41,299 nt of DNA from Selenomonas sp. (GTDB lineage Bacteria; Bacillota_C; Negativicutes; Selenomonadales; Selenomonadaceae): assembly GCF_024699275.1 (NCBI RefSeq), contig NZ_JAILPX010000145.1, forward strand, positions 1 through 41,299, in the 5' to 3' direction. Made by a program: the position numbers and the translations under genes. Of the stretch, positions 8,986 through 16,992 are shown piece by piece. The notes below the pieces were generated by a model. The model ran no database searches. It worked only from the letters and a program-made list of their open reading frames with translations, and had not been told where the DNA came from. Numbering within the stretch: the first letter of the stretch is position 1; the number at the start of each line of letters is the position of its first letter.

Positions 8986-9903
8986 ATGGGATTTTTTGAT
9001 AAATTGAAAAAGGGTCTGAATAAGACCCGGGAGAATCTGACCACCAAGATTGAGAAACTGGTCATCGGTTATGCAGATATTGATGAGGACTTTCTCGATG
9101 AATTGGAGGAAACCCTGATTATGGCCGATGTGGGCGTACAGACCACAGAAAAACTCATGAAGGCAGTACGGAAGGGCATTAAGAAAAAGGAAATCAACAG
9201 TCCAGAGGATCTGAAACCCTTCCTGGAAAAGGAGATTGCGGCAATTCTGACGGCAGGGGAAGATACCACCAGGACGGCGGCACAGGGCCCCACAGTGCTG
9301 CTGGTCATTGGGGTGAATGGTGCCGGCAAGACCACAACCATTGGCAAACTGGCGGCTTATTATAAGGAGCAGGGCAAGAGCGTCATGCTGGCGGCAGCAG
9401 ATACATTCCGGGCGGCAGCTATTGACCAGCTGGAAGTTTGGGCTGGCCGCAGCGGTGCTCAGCTCATTAAACATGAAGAGGGTTCTGACCCCGCGGCAGT
9501 GGCCTATGATGCGGTGAAAGCAGCCACGGCACGGGATATCGATATCCTAATTATCGATACGGCCGGACGTTTGCAGAATAAGTCCAATCTCATGCAGGAA
9601 TTGGAAAAGATCAACCGGGTAATCGGCCGGGAGATTCCCGGTGCGCCCCATGAAACCTTGTTGGTGCTGGATGCCACCACTGGGCAGAATGCTATCAGCC
9701 AGGCAGAACTCTTTACCAAGGCGGCACCGATTTCCGGTGTTGTGCTGACGAAACTCGATGGAACAGCCAAGGGCGGCGTGGTCATTGGGATTAAGAGCCA
9801 GCTTTCCATGCCGGTGAAGTGGATTGGTGTGGGTGAAGGCGTAGAGGATTTGCGCCCCTTTGTGGCTGAGGACTTTGCCAAGGCCCTCTTTGCTCAGGAA
9901 TAA
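8986..9903 (+). CDS. ftsY: Signal recognition particle receptor FtsY
   Basis: FtsY is the SRP-receptor GTPase that docks Ffh-ribosome complexes at the membrane for co-translational insertion. This 305-residue form is nearly only the NG domain; the acidic A domain of proteobacterial FtsY is absent, as in many Firmicutes. Visible motifs are G1 GVNGAGKTTTIGKLA (about 108-122), DTFRAAAIDQL, DTAGR, TKLDGTAKGG and the closing GVGEGVEDLRPF. The start follows AAGGAG at 8973-8978. It shares a transcription unit with smc. Confidence 0.97.
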   Translation: MGFFDKLKKGLNKTRENLTTKIEKLVIGYADIDEDFLDELEETLIMADVGVQTTEKLMKAVRKGIKKKEINSPEDLKPFLEKEIAAILTAGEDTTRTAAQGPTVLLVIGVNGAGKTTTIGKLAAYYKEQGKSVMLAAADTFRAAAIDQLEVWAGRSGAQLIKHEEGSDPAAVAYDAVKAATARDIDILIIDTAGRLQNKSNLMQELEKINRVIGREIPGAPHETLLVLDATTGQNAISQAELFTKAAPISGVVLTKLDGTAKGGVVIGIKSQLSMPVKWIGVGEGVEDLRPFVAEDFAKALFAQE

Positions 9904-9933
9904 ACATATAGGGCATCAAAAAGAGGAGAGTGC

Positions 9934-10342
9934 AATTGCAGTTTGTTGGGGAGTCCATGACAATAGTATCCTGTTCATACTTGGTCAGGGGCAACCTATG
10001 TGATTGCCACGAACGCGTTGCCCTCGCAGCGAGAACATCGATGTACTTGCTGCTTATCCCTGCGAAAAATACACATTAGGCAAAAGTAACTTAGGAGCGG
10101 AGGTGGTGATGCTTTTCGCCTTGGAACGATTGTCCGAACGCAGTGAGGACTGGCCCACAAAGGTATGAACTGGATGCTGAGCTGAACATACGCGCCGTTG
10201 GCCTGCCCGGCGCAGGTGGCTAAAAAGCCCATATGTTTGCTTGTGGGCCATTTAGTGGGACGGCGAAAAGTATTACCACCTCCGCTCCAACTGCGCTGTA
10301 ACAAAAAAAGGAAGCACGCAGTAACAGCGACAAACTGCAATT
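9934..10342. repeat. ~410-bp element with terminal and nested inverted repeats (copy B)
   Basis: Perfect 13-bp terminal inverted repeats bound it: AATTGCAGTTTGT at 9934-9946 and ACAAACTGCAATT at 10330-10342. Inside, a 27-base sequence at 10094-10120 recurs inverted at 10262-10288 with two mismatches. Within that, TGGCCCACAA (10151-10160) pairs with TTGTGGGCCA (10241-10250), and CCTGCCCGGCGCAGG (10202-10216) is a small palindrome. The whole could fold into one long branched hairpin. No transposase or credible ORF is inside. It most resembles a non-autonomous MITE-like element or a structured intergenic repeat; I see no clear target-site duplication. Confidence 0.75.
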
Positions 10343-10368
10343 TATAAACATCTTGTTAAGCATTGTGA

Positions 10369-10418
10369 AGAGGCCCCCATAGGTTAGATTTTTGTCTAAC
10401 TTATGGGGGCCTCTTCCT
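10369..10418. terminator. Bidirectional terminator between ftsY and guaB
   Basis: GAGGCCCCCATA-GTTAGA pairs with TCTAAC-TATGGGGGCCTC around a short T-rich loop, followed by T-rich sequence on the plus strand. It lies between the convergent 3' ends of ftsY and guaB. Its stem shares CTATAAGTTAGA-like sequence with the hairpin at 170-216. Confidence 0.75.
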
Positions 10419-10473
10419 TTTATGCCGATATCAATGGATATTGTACAATCCCTTTTTATCGTTCGATGTTTAC

Positions 10474-11982
10474 TTAGTCTCGGCCCAGACGATCCCGGAG
10501 GATTACGTCATGGGAGCCGCCTTCAACGATACTGGTGGCGGAAACCAGGGTGAGTTTTGCTTTATCGCGGAATTCGGGGATGGACAGGGAGCCGCAGTTG
10601 CACATGGTGCTGCGAATTTTGGCCAGAGTGGTGCCCACGTTATCCTTTAAGGGACCGGCATAGGGAACATAGGAATCTACGCCTTCTTCAAAGGAGAGTT
10701 TCTTGGAACCGCCCAAATCGTAACGCTGCCAGTTGCGGGCGCGGTTGGAACCTTCGCCCCAATATTCCTTGTAGTAGGTACCATTGACCTTGACCTTGTC
10801 CGTGGGGCTTTCATCAAAGCGGGAGAAGTAACGGCCCAGCATCAGGAAGTCAGCGCCCATGGCCAAAGCCAGCGTCATATGGTAGTCATGGACGATACCG
10901 CCATCGGAGCAGACTGGAATATAGATGCCGGTTTCTTCATAGTACTTGTCGCGCTCACGGCATACATCGATAAGGGCGGTGGCCTGACCACGGCCAATAC
11001 CCTTGGTTTCCCGGGTGATGCAGATGGAACCGCCGCCAATGCCGACCTTGATGAAGTCTGCGCCTGCTTCTGCCAGGAAGCGGAAGCCATCGGCGTCAAC
11101 TACGTTACCGGCGCCAACCTTTACATCTTCGCCAAAGTTTTCATGGATATATTTGAGCGTGATGCGCTGCCATTCGGAAAAGCCTTCTGAGGAATCGATG
11201 CAGAGAACATCAGCACCAGCCTTCAAAAGAGCGGGCACCCGTTCTGCGTAATCCCGGGTATTGATGCCGGCGCCGACAATGTAGCGCTTATTGTCATCGA
11301 TCAACTCTAAGTTGTTGTCCTTGTTGGCATTGTAATCCTTGCGGAAGACCATGTAGTGCAGGCGCTGGTTCTTGTCGATGATGGGCAGCATGTTGAGCTT
11401 GTTTTCCCAGATGATGTCATTGGCCTGGCCGATGGTGGTTACTTCTTCGGCTTTTGCATAGACAAGATTTTCAAAGGCGGTCATAAAATCGCTGGCGGGG
11501 GTGTCTAAAGACATTCGGGAAACCCGGTAATCACGGCTGGTGACGATGCCCAACAATTTGCCGTTGGCGGTGCCGTCTTCCGTTACTGCCATGGTGCTAT
11601 GACCTGTATCCTGCAAGAGGTCAAGGATTTCTCCCAGAGTGGTGGAGGGCTTAATGTTGGAGTCGCTGCTGACAAATCCGGATTTGTAATGCTTTACCCG
11701 GGAAACCATAGCGGCTTCATCCTCAATGCTCTGAGAACCGTAAATGAAGGACACACCGCCTTCTTTGGCCAGTGCAATTGCCATGTTGTCATCGGAAACC
11801 GCCTGCATGATGGCAGAGGTCATGGGGATGTTCATGGTAATTTTGGGTTCCTCGCCCTTGCGGAACTTAACCAGCGGAGTTTTTAAGGATACATTCGTTG
11901 GAATGCATTTGTCCGAGGAGTAGCCCGGAACGAGCAAATACTCGCCAAAAGTGTGTGATGGTTCTTCAAAATAGAATGCCAA
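10474..11982 (-). CDS. guaB: Inosine-5'-monophosphate dehydrogenase
   Basis: IMP dehydrogenase oxidises IMP to XMP with NAD, the first committed step of GMP synthesis. The 502-residue protein has the TIM-barrel core interrupted by a CBS-domain pair at about residues 105-215. The catalytic Cys is at about 321 in [10 protein letters not shown], after the phosphate-binding GIGGG, and the flap region follows. I prefer the TTG at 11982 because AGAAGGGG precedes it by five bases and it gives the N-terminus [20 protein letters not shown] usual for this subgroup. An in-frame TTG at 12006 has no good site. It is convergent with ftsY. Confidence 0.95.
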   Translation of the reverse strand: MAFYFEEPSHTFGEYLLVPGYSSDKCIPTNVSLKTPLVKFRKGEEPKITMNIPMTSAIMQAVSDDNMAIALAKEGGVSFIYGSQSIEDEAAMVSRVKHYKSGFVSSDSNIKPSTTLGEILDLLQDTGHSTMAVTEDGTANGKLLGIVTSRDYRVSRMSLDTPASDFMTAFENLVYAKAEEVTTIGQANDIIWENKLNMLPIIDKNQRLHYMVFRKDYNANKDNNLELIDDNKRYIVGAGINTRDYAERVPALLKAGADVLCIDSSEGFSEWQRITLKYIHENFGEDVKVGAGNVVDADGFRFLAEAGADFIKVGIGGGSICITRETKGIGRGQATALIDVCRERDKYYEETGIYIPVCSDGGIVHDYHMTLALAMGADFLMLGRYFSRFDESPTDKVKVNGTYYKEYWGEGSNRARNWQRYDLGGSKKLSFEEGVDSYVPYAGPLKDNVGTTLAKIRSTMCNCGSLSIPEFRDKAKLTLVSATSIVEGGSHDVILRDRLGRD

Positions 11983-12079
11983 CTTAACCCCTTCTTTCTT
12001 ATCCAATTCAATCTACGATAAAGCTTTTGCGACGGCCACGGACGCAGTCGCCGTGTATATTGTTTAATATCTTAATATA

Positions 12080-12098
12080 TGGACCGCAGTCATGTCAA
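12080..12098 (-). promoter_or_regulatory. Candidate proximal promoter of guaB
   Basis: On the minus strand TTGACA (12098-12093) is perfect. TATATT and TATTAA follow at short spacings (13 and 15 bases), so the -10 assignment is uncertain. A leader of about 90 bases with inverted GCGAC/GTCGC sequence lies between it and guaB. Confidence 0.45.
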
Positions 12099-12142
12099 TC
12101 ACAAAATAAAATTCATGTTACAACTTTACAGTTTTACACCCC

Positions 12143-12329
12143 AACTAGCAGCTTGCCTCTCGGTCAAGCTGCTAGTTGTTTATCGTATATTCTGTTTTCA
12201 TCTTATTTATGGGTACCAATCTTACGGGCCCATTGGACTCCCCTCCTTCACGAGCCATCTGTTCTGCGCAGGTATGAACACTCCCTACGGCTAGCTATTA
12301 CCATTTCCGGTCGGTTCATCCTGTTGCTT
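12143..12329 (-). ncRNA. Candidate structured RNA or long leader upstream of guaB (unidentified)
   Basis: A strong minus-strand promoter points into this 187-base gene-free stretch. The stretch holds CCAAT/ATTGG hairpin arms around 12213-12237 and ends in a perfect 13-bp stem (12143-12155 with 12165-12177) with a nine-base loop. No reading frame of note is present. The size is in the range of 6S RNA, but I cannot draw the 6S fold from sequence alone. It matches no riboswitch class I can recognise. It could be an independent small RNA or an extended guaB leader. Confidence 0.4.
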
Positions 12330-12335
12330 GAAAAT

Positions 12336-12364
12336 ATAATAACACAGAATAAACATAAAGTCAA
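12336..12364 (-). promoter_or_regulatory. Strong minus-strand promoter upstream of the guaB-side RNA candidate
   Basis: TTGACT (12364-12359) and TATTAT (12341-12336) on the minus strand are separated by exactly 17 bases. Transcription would start near 12329, about 345 bases before the guaB start. Confidence 0.7.
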
Positions 12365-12386
12365 TAATTTTCAGACTAAAGAGTAT

Positions 12387-12434
12387 AAAACCGATACCGA
12401 GGCGAAAAGATGTTCCCGCCTCGGTATCGGTTTT
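12387..12434. terminator. Terminator after lgt
   Basis: A perfect 18-bp stem (12387-12404 with 12417-12434) encloses a 12-base loop and has A/T runs on both sides. It begins 14 bases past the lgt stop on the minus strand and insulates lgt from the promoter that follows. Confidence 0.85.
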
Positions 12435-12447
12435 ATGCTTCCATTGT

Positions 12448-13224
12448 TCAGCTCGTTTTGCGCTGGGGCAGCAGGCAGAAGGCGATGGCGGCCAGGGTGA
12501 AGCCAACGACACTGGTGGTCTGGCCGCTGGTCATGAAGCCCAGGACCTTTTCCGCGTAATCTCCCCGCAGGAACTCCAGGGAGAAGCGAGCGAGGCAGTA
12601 GAGCATGACGTAAAGGGCAAAGCATTGTCCTGGGGCATGTTTTACCGTGGCCCGGTAGATGAGGAGCAAGGCAAAGATGACGATGTCCAGCTGACCTTCC
12701 CAGACTTCGGCAGGCCAGAGAGGCTGGCTGCCATAGGTATGGGCCGCTAGGGTGGTTGCAGGATAGATCAGGCCAAAGCTAGTGCCTGTGGGAGCCCCAA
12801 AGGCATCTCCGTTCAAGAGGTTGGCACAGCGGCCCAGTGACTGCCCCAGGATAATGGCTGGGGCCAGCACATCCATTAGATGGAGCGTATCCAGTTGGTG
12901 ATAGCGGCAGTAGGCAATGCCGGTGAGTACACCTAACAACACCCCGCCCTGAATGGCCATGCCTCCCTGCCAGACATTGAGGATTTCTGTCAGGTGGTGG
13001 GAATAGTAATTCCAGTCAAAGAAGAATACATCCCAAAGGCGGGCTCCTAAGAGTCCCGCCAGACCGCAGTAGATACCCAGATCCACGATGTGTTTTTCGG
13101 CGCCTCGTCCATCCTGTTTGGCTAGAAAATAACCTACGCCGGTGGCCAGCATAATGGACAGGGAAATCACCAGGCCGTAAGAGCGCAGGGGAAAGTCACC
13201 GATGAAGAATAAGTACTGATGCAT
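12448..13224 (-). CDS. lgt: Prolipoprotein diacylglyceryl transferase
   Basis: Lgt transfers diacylglycerol from phosphatidylglycerol to the lipobox cysteine of prolipoproteins, in the cytoplasmic membrane. The 258-residue protein shows about seven hydrophobic segments, the N-terminal RSYGLVISLSIMLA, the conserved WQGGMAIQGGVLLG stretch and the signature-like GRCANLLNGDAFG. The ATG at 13224 is used because AGGAGA lies eight bases upstream; a TTG two codons earlier is too close to that site. One likely client in the window is the lipoprotein at 35893. Confidence 0.95.
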   Translation of the reverse strand: MHQYLFFIGDFPLRSYGLVISLSIMLATGVGYFLAKQDGRGAEKHIVDLGIYCGLAGLLGARLWDVFFFDWNYYSHHLTEILNVWQGGMAIQGGVLLGVLTGIAYCRYHQLDTLHLMDVLAPAIILGQSLGRCANLLNGDAFGAPTGTSFGLIYPATTLAAHTYGSQPLWPAEVWEGQLDIVIFALLLIYRATVKHAPGQCFALYVMLYCLARFSLEFLRGDYAEKVLGFMTSGQTTSVVGFTLAAIAFCLLPQRKTS

Positions 13225-13240
13225 AAACAAGTCTCCTAAA

Positions 13241-13420
13241 TCAAATTCTGTTCCTCATTATAACGCCACTATTTACCCTTTGTCGATACTGAATATACCT
13301 TTGCCGTTGCTTGTGGTAGGGGGGATTTGCCTGTAGTACCTGCTGGCAGAGGCTGTGCATCTCCCGGGCCTTGCGGGGGCATCGGCTATCGGACAGTAGG
13401 GTCTTTTTTACACTTGCCAC
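13241..13420 (-). CDS. Possible small basic protein upstream of lgt (uncertain)
   Basis: A 59-codon frame opens at a GTG (13420) and closes 16 bases before the lgt start. Its codons are rich in G/C at the third position through the middle, as in neighbouring genes, and the product is basic with SDSRCPRKAREMHSLCQQ. No ribosome site precedes the GTG; an internal ATG (codon 21) has AAGG eight bases upstream. It overlaps the lgt promoter and the pepT promoter lies just beyond. I do not recognise it. It may be a real small gene, a decayed gene or chance. Confidence 0.3.
   Translation of the reverse strand: MASVKKTLLSDSRCPRKAREMHSLCQQVLQANPPYHKQRQRYIQYRQRVNSGVIMRNRI
13257..13286 (-). promoter_or_regulatory. 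Candidate promoter of lgt
   Basis: On the minus strand TCGACA (13286-13281) and a perfect TATAAT (13262-13257) are 18 bases apart, about 33 bases before the lgt ATG. Confidence 0.6.
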
Positions 13421-13423
13421 TTA

Positions 13424-13432
13424 TGCTATAAT
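13424..13432 (+). promoter_or_regulatory. Extended -10 promoter of the pepT-led gene run
   Basis: TGCTATAAT at 13424-13432 is a perfect extended -10 element. The -35 region is only a T run near 13404-13409. It is the last clear promoter before an almost gapless run of plus-strand genes. Confidence 0.6.
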
Positions 13433-13476
13433 GATAAGATGTATGAAATGAACAAAAATAATTCGAGGTGTTTTTC

Positions 13477-14727
13477 ATGGAATTAAGCATGGATCTTTTA
13501 GTAAAGCGGTTCAAGGATTATGTGAGCTTTGATACCCAGTCTGATGAGGACAATGACAAGGCTTGCCCCAGTACGCCGGGCCAGATGGTGCTGGCGAAGC
13601 ACTTGGCCGAAGAGCTGAAAAAAATCGGGCTTAGCGAAGTGGAACTCGATAATCATGGTTATGTGATGGCTACACTGCCGGCCAATGGCATGGACAATGC
13701 GCCGGTGGTTGGGTTCATTGCCCATGTGGACACCAGCCCGTCGGCTTCCGGCAGGGATATCAAGCCATGGATTTGCAAAAACTACGATGGTCAGGATATC
13801 GTTCTCAATCAGGAAAAAAATATCGTATTTTCCACAAAAGCATTTCCCGAGGTGTTGAAGTATAAGGGTCAGGATATCATGTTCACCGATGGCACTACGC
13901 TGTTGGGGGCAGATGACAAGGCCGGCGTGACGGCAATTGTCAGCGCCGTGGAATATTTGGTACAGCATCCGGAGGTGAAGCATGGCAAGATTCGTTTGGG
14001 CTTTACGCCGGATGAGGAAACGGGCCGCAGTGCAGATCGCTTTGATGTACAGAAATTTGCTGCTGATTTTGCTTATACCATCGATGGTGGTGAGTTGGGG
14101 GGGCTGGAATACGAAAATTTCAATGCGGCCAATCCTGTGATTGAGTTTCACGGGGTGAGCGTGCATACGGGTGATGCCAAAAACAAGATGATCAATGCGC
14201 TGTCCATGGCTTCGGAATGGCAGCAGATGCTGCCAGCTGGTGAAAAACCGGAGTATACGGAAGGGCATGAAGGATTCTTCCATGTCTACAAAATGACCGG
14301 TGATGTGGAAAACTGCACCATGACCATGCTGATCCGTGACCATAATCGGGAGAAGTTTGAGCAGCGTAAGGCTTATCTGGATGAGCTGGCGGTTTTCTTC
14401 AATAAAAAATATGGCGAAGGCCGGGTGGAAGTCAAGCATCACGATGTTTACTTCAATATGCTGGAGAAGATTGAAGATGGCAATATGTATGTGGTGAAGC
14501 TGGCTCAGGAGGCCATGAAGGCCGCTGGTGTTGAACCGGATGTGCAGCCTATTCGCGGCGGTACGGATGGTGCCCGGCTGTCCTTTATGGGTCTGCCCTG
14601 TCCGAACATCTTTACTGGCGGGGCTAACTTCCATGGCCGCTTTGAGTACCTGCCGCTGGAGTCTCTGAAAAAGGCAGGGGAAACGGTACTGCAGATAGCT
14701 GTTGGTGCGGGGAAATTGAATAAATAA
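13477..14727 (+). CDS. pepT: Peptidase T (tripeptide aminopeptidase)
   Basis: PepT is a cytoplasmic dizinc M20 aminopeptidase that removes the N-terminal residue of tripeptides. The 416-residue protein has the M20 metal-site motifs in order: GFIAHVDTSPSASG (His83, Asp85), TTLLGADDKAGV, and FTPDEETGRSADRFD with the catalytic Glu. The dimerisation domain lies between about 205 and 310. The GGTDGARLSFMGLPCPNIF stretch marks the C-terminal catalytic part. The ATG at 13477 has GAGGTG six bases upstream. It opens the gene run, with def nine bases downstream. Confidence 0.93.
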   Translation: MELSMDLLVKRFKDYVSFDTQSDEDNDKACPSTPGQMVLAKHLAEELKKIGLSEVELDNHGYVMATLPANGMDNAPVVGFIAHVDTSPSASGRDIKPWICKNYDGQDIVLNQEKNIVFSTKAFPEVLKYKGQDIMFTDGTTLLGADDKAGVTAIVSAVEYLVQHPEVKHGKIRLGFTPDEETGRSADRFDVQKFAADFAYTIDGGELGGLEYENFNAANPVIEFHGVSVHTGDAKNKMINALSMASEWQQMLPAGEKPEYTEGHEGFFHVYKMTGDVENCTMTMLIRDHNREKFEQRKAYLDELAVFFNKKYGEGRVEVKHHDVYFNMLEKIEDGNMYVVKLAQEAMKAAGVEPDVQPIRGGTDGARLSFMGLPCPNIFTGGANFHGRFEYLPLESLKKAGETVLQIAVGAGKLNK

Positions 14728-14736
14728 GGAGAATAT

Positions 14737-15204
14737 ATGGCATTATTAGAAGTCATGAAGGCGGGAAATCCTGCCTTGAAACAAATATCAGAACCGATTG
14801 AACGGGTGGATAAAAAACTGAAGAAGCTCATGGATGACATGGCCGAGACCATGTATGAAAACGATGGGGTTGGACTGGCTGCTCCTCAGGTGGGCCGGAA
14901 TATCCGTTTGGTGGTTATTGACTGTCAGGATGAACATGGCCTGTTGGAACTCATCAACCCGGTCATCACGTATAGGGAAGGGGCTGTCGTGGATACGGAA
15001 GGCTGCCTTTCTGTACCGGATATTTATGGGGAAGTGGAACGGGCTGCCAAGGTCAAAGTGGAGTTTATGAACCGCCGGGGCAAACGACAGCACCTGACGG
15101 CCACGGGGCTTTTGGCCCGCTGCATCCAGCACGAACTGGATCATTTGGAGGGCCGGCTCTTTATCGATATTGCCACCAGTGTTCATAGGGGGAGTCAGTC
15201 GTGA
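14737..15204 (+). CDS. def: Peptide deformylase
   Basis: Deformylase removes the formyl group from the N-terminal methionine of new proteins. The 155-residue protein has all three motifs: GVGLAAPQVG (44-53), EGCLSVP with metal ligand Cys90, and QHELDHLEG with His132, Glu133 and His136. The start has AAGGAGA upstream at 14727-14733. It overlaps fmt by four bases, the usual coupling of deformylase with the formylating enzyme. Confidence 0.97.
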   Translation: MALLEVMKAGNPALKQISEPIERVDKKLKKLMDDMAETMYENDGVGLAAPQVGRNIRLVVIDCQDEHGLLELINPVITYREGAVVDTEGCLSVPDIYGEVERAAKVKVEFMNRRGKRQHLTATGLLARCIQHELDHLEGRLFIDIATSVHRGSQS

Positions 15205-16136
15205 AGAAATTTCGCGTAGTGTTTATGGGGACGCCGGAGTTTGCGGTGCCCTGTTTAGCAGCCCTTCACGAGCAGTGTGAGGTGATTGCGGTCATCACCC
15301 AGCCGGATAAACCCCGGGGGAGGGGACAGAAGCTGTTGCCTTCACCGGTTAAGGCTTGGGCCGAGGCTCATGACCTGCCGGTTTATCAGCCGGTGAAAAT
15401 CAAGACGGAGGATTTTACCGCGCAACTGGCGGCTATGCAGCCGGATTTGATGGTGGTGGTGGCCTTTGGCCAGATTCTCTCGCAACAGATTCTCGATATT
15501 CCGGAGTATGGTTGCATTAACGTGCACGCGTCTCTGCTGCCCCGCTATCGGGGGGCGGCTCCCATGCAGTGGTGTGTAATTAACGGGGAGGAAAAGACCG
15601 GTGTTACCACCATGTTTATGGATGCTGGTCTGGACACAGGGGATATGCTGTTAAAGGCGGAATTGCCCATTGGCGAGGATACGACTTTGGCTGAGGTTCA
15701 CGACGGACTGATGGAGATGGGGGCCAAGGTGCTTATGGATACACTGGCAAAGCTTTCAGATGGCACATTGGAACGCATACCGCAGCCGGCGGAGTCCAAT
15801 TATGCCCCCATGCTCACCAAGACCACAGGCCAGATTGACTGGTCTAAGACGGCCAAAGATGTGCATAATCTGGTGCGGGGCCTTAATTCCTGGCCAGGGG
15901 CTTATACTCATTTGGATGGAGAAAAATATAAGATTTGGCGTACCCGCTGTACAGGGGAGAAAGCGTCTGCTTCTGCCGGTACCATTGTGAAGGCCGACAA
16001 GAAGGCAGGACTTTTTGCAGCGGCAGGTGATGAAATTCTGGAAATCCTGGAGCTTCAGGCACCGGGCAAGAAAAAAATGCAGGCAAAGGACTATTTGAAT
16101 GGTCACGGTTTTGCCGTTGGTGCCCAGTTCAGCTGA
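15201..16136 (+). CDS. fmt: Methionyl-tRNA formyltransferase
   Basis: Fmt formylates initiator Met-tRNA using 10-formyl-tetrahydrofolate. The 311-residue protein shows FMGTPEFAVPCL at the N-terminus, the catalytic set Asn107 and His109 (INVHASLLPRYRGAAP) and Asp145 (DAGLDTGDML), and the C-terminal OB-like domain from about residue 205. It starts with GTG inside the end of def (GTGA overlap), so translation is coupled. Confidence 0.97.
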   Translation: MKKFRVVFMGTPEFAVPCLAALHEQCEVIAVITQPDKPRGRGQKLLPSPVKAWAEAHDLPVYQPVKIKTEDFTAQLAAMQPDLMVVVAFGQILSQQILDIPEYGCINVHASLLPRYRGAAPMQWCVINGEEKTGVTTMFMDAGLDTGDMLLKAELPIGEDTTLAEVHDGLMEMGAKVLMDTLAKLSDGTLERIPQPAESNYAPMLTKTTGQIDWSKTAKDVHNLVRGLNSWPGAYTHLDGEKYKIWRTRCTGEKASASAGTIVKADKKAGLFAAAGDEILEILELQAPGKKKMQAKDYLNGHGFAVGAQFS

Positions 16137-16176
16137 GTTTATGGGAAGTAAGGGGGGAGCGTTGTTGGAGGTATCC

Positions 16177-16992
16177 ATGACTGATTCTACCCAAAAAAAG
16201 AAAACGAAGAATGTGAAATTGCCGGGCAGGCATAAGAAGCGTTTGTTTATTGGCATTCTGTTGTTGACAACGTTGCTGGCATCCCTGTTGCTTTATGGTA
16301 TTTGGCATGTTGCCCGATTAGGGCTGGCGGAGATTGCAGAGCCGCTGCCTGTTATTGTGGGGGGCTTTTTTGCCCTGATCAGTGGCGGTGCTTTGCTGGC
16401 AATCTTCAATATGGTGCTGGCGGTGAAGGGCTGGCCCTATTTGCCCTTTTTACAACGGCAGAACTATGAGCTGATCAATTTGCTGTTTCCCGTGGCGGTT
16501 TATGTGGCTAAGTTTTTTCATGTCCATAAGCGGCAGTTGGAAGGCTCCTTTATTGCCACCAGTAACTTGATGTTCAATCGTATGGGGATAAGGGTGCCGG
16601 CGGATAAGCTGCTGGTGGTAACACCGCACTGTCTGCAATTGGCCACCTGTCCCCATAAAATCACGCGGGATCCCCATAACTGCAGGCGATGTGGTGGCTG
16701 TGATGTGGGGGCGTTGGTGAACCTGGCCGATGAGATGGGATTCCATTTCTTTGTGGCCACAGGAGGAACACTGGCCCGGCAGATAGTCTATAATACCCGG
16801 CCACAGGCAGTGCTGGCCATTGCCTGTGAGCGGGACCTGATGAGCGGCATTCAGGATGTCTATCCTTTGCCGGCAGTGGGGGTATTGAACATTCGTCCCA
16901 ATGGCCCCTGCTATAATACCCATGTGGACATGGAGGAAGTCCGTGCCCAGTTGGAGAAAATCATTATTCCCAAGGAGCAAGCGAATGGATAA
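16177..16992 (+). CDS. DUF116 family membrane-associated protein
   Basis: The 271-residue protein belongs to the DUF116 family, whose function is not established. Residues 1-22 are basic, followed by two membrane segments (about 23-47 and 58-85). The cytoplasmic part carries a cysteine-rich stretch (TPHCLQLATCP ... NCRRCGGCDVGAL) and a later CERDLMSG, which suggests metal or iron-sulfur binding. I chose the ATG at 16177, with GGAGG five bases upstream; the frame also opens just after fmt without a ribosome site. It overlaps rsmB by eight bases. In many Firmicutes it sits between fmt and rsmB, which hints at a translation-linked role but proves nothing. Confidence 0.85.
   Translation: MTDSTQKKKTKNVKLPGRHKKRLFIGILLLTTLLASLLLYGIWHVARLGLAEIAEPLPVIVGGFFALISGGALLAIFNMVLAVKGWPYLPFLQRQNYELINLLFPVAVYVAKFFHVHKRQLEGSFIATSNLMFNRMGIRVPADKLLVVTPHCLQLATCPHKITRDPHNCRRCGGCDVGALVNLADEMGFHFFVATGGTLARQIVYNTRPQAVLAIACERDLMSGIQDVYPLPAVGVLNIRPNGPCYNTHVDMEEVRAQLEKIIIPKEQANG

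Noticed and set aside
9996..10340. Open frames of 114 and 65 codons on the minus strand inside the repeat element
   Set aside because: They have odd composition, lack ribosome sites and run through the inverted repeats; they are most likely by-products of the element's structure.
12143..12177. Hairpin at 12143-12177 as a standard Rho-independent terminator
   Set aside because: The stem is perfect, but on the minus strand it is followed by GGGGTG and not a T run, so it is listed only as part of the RNA candidate.
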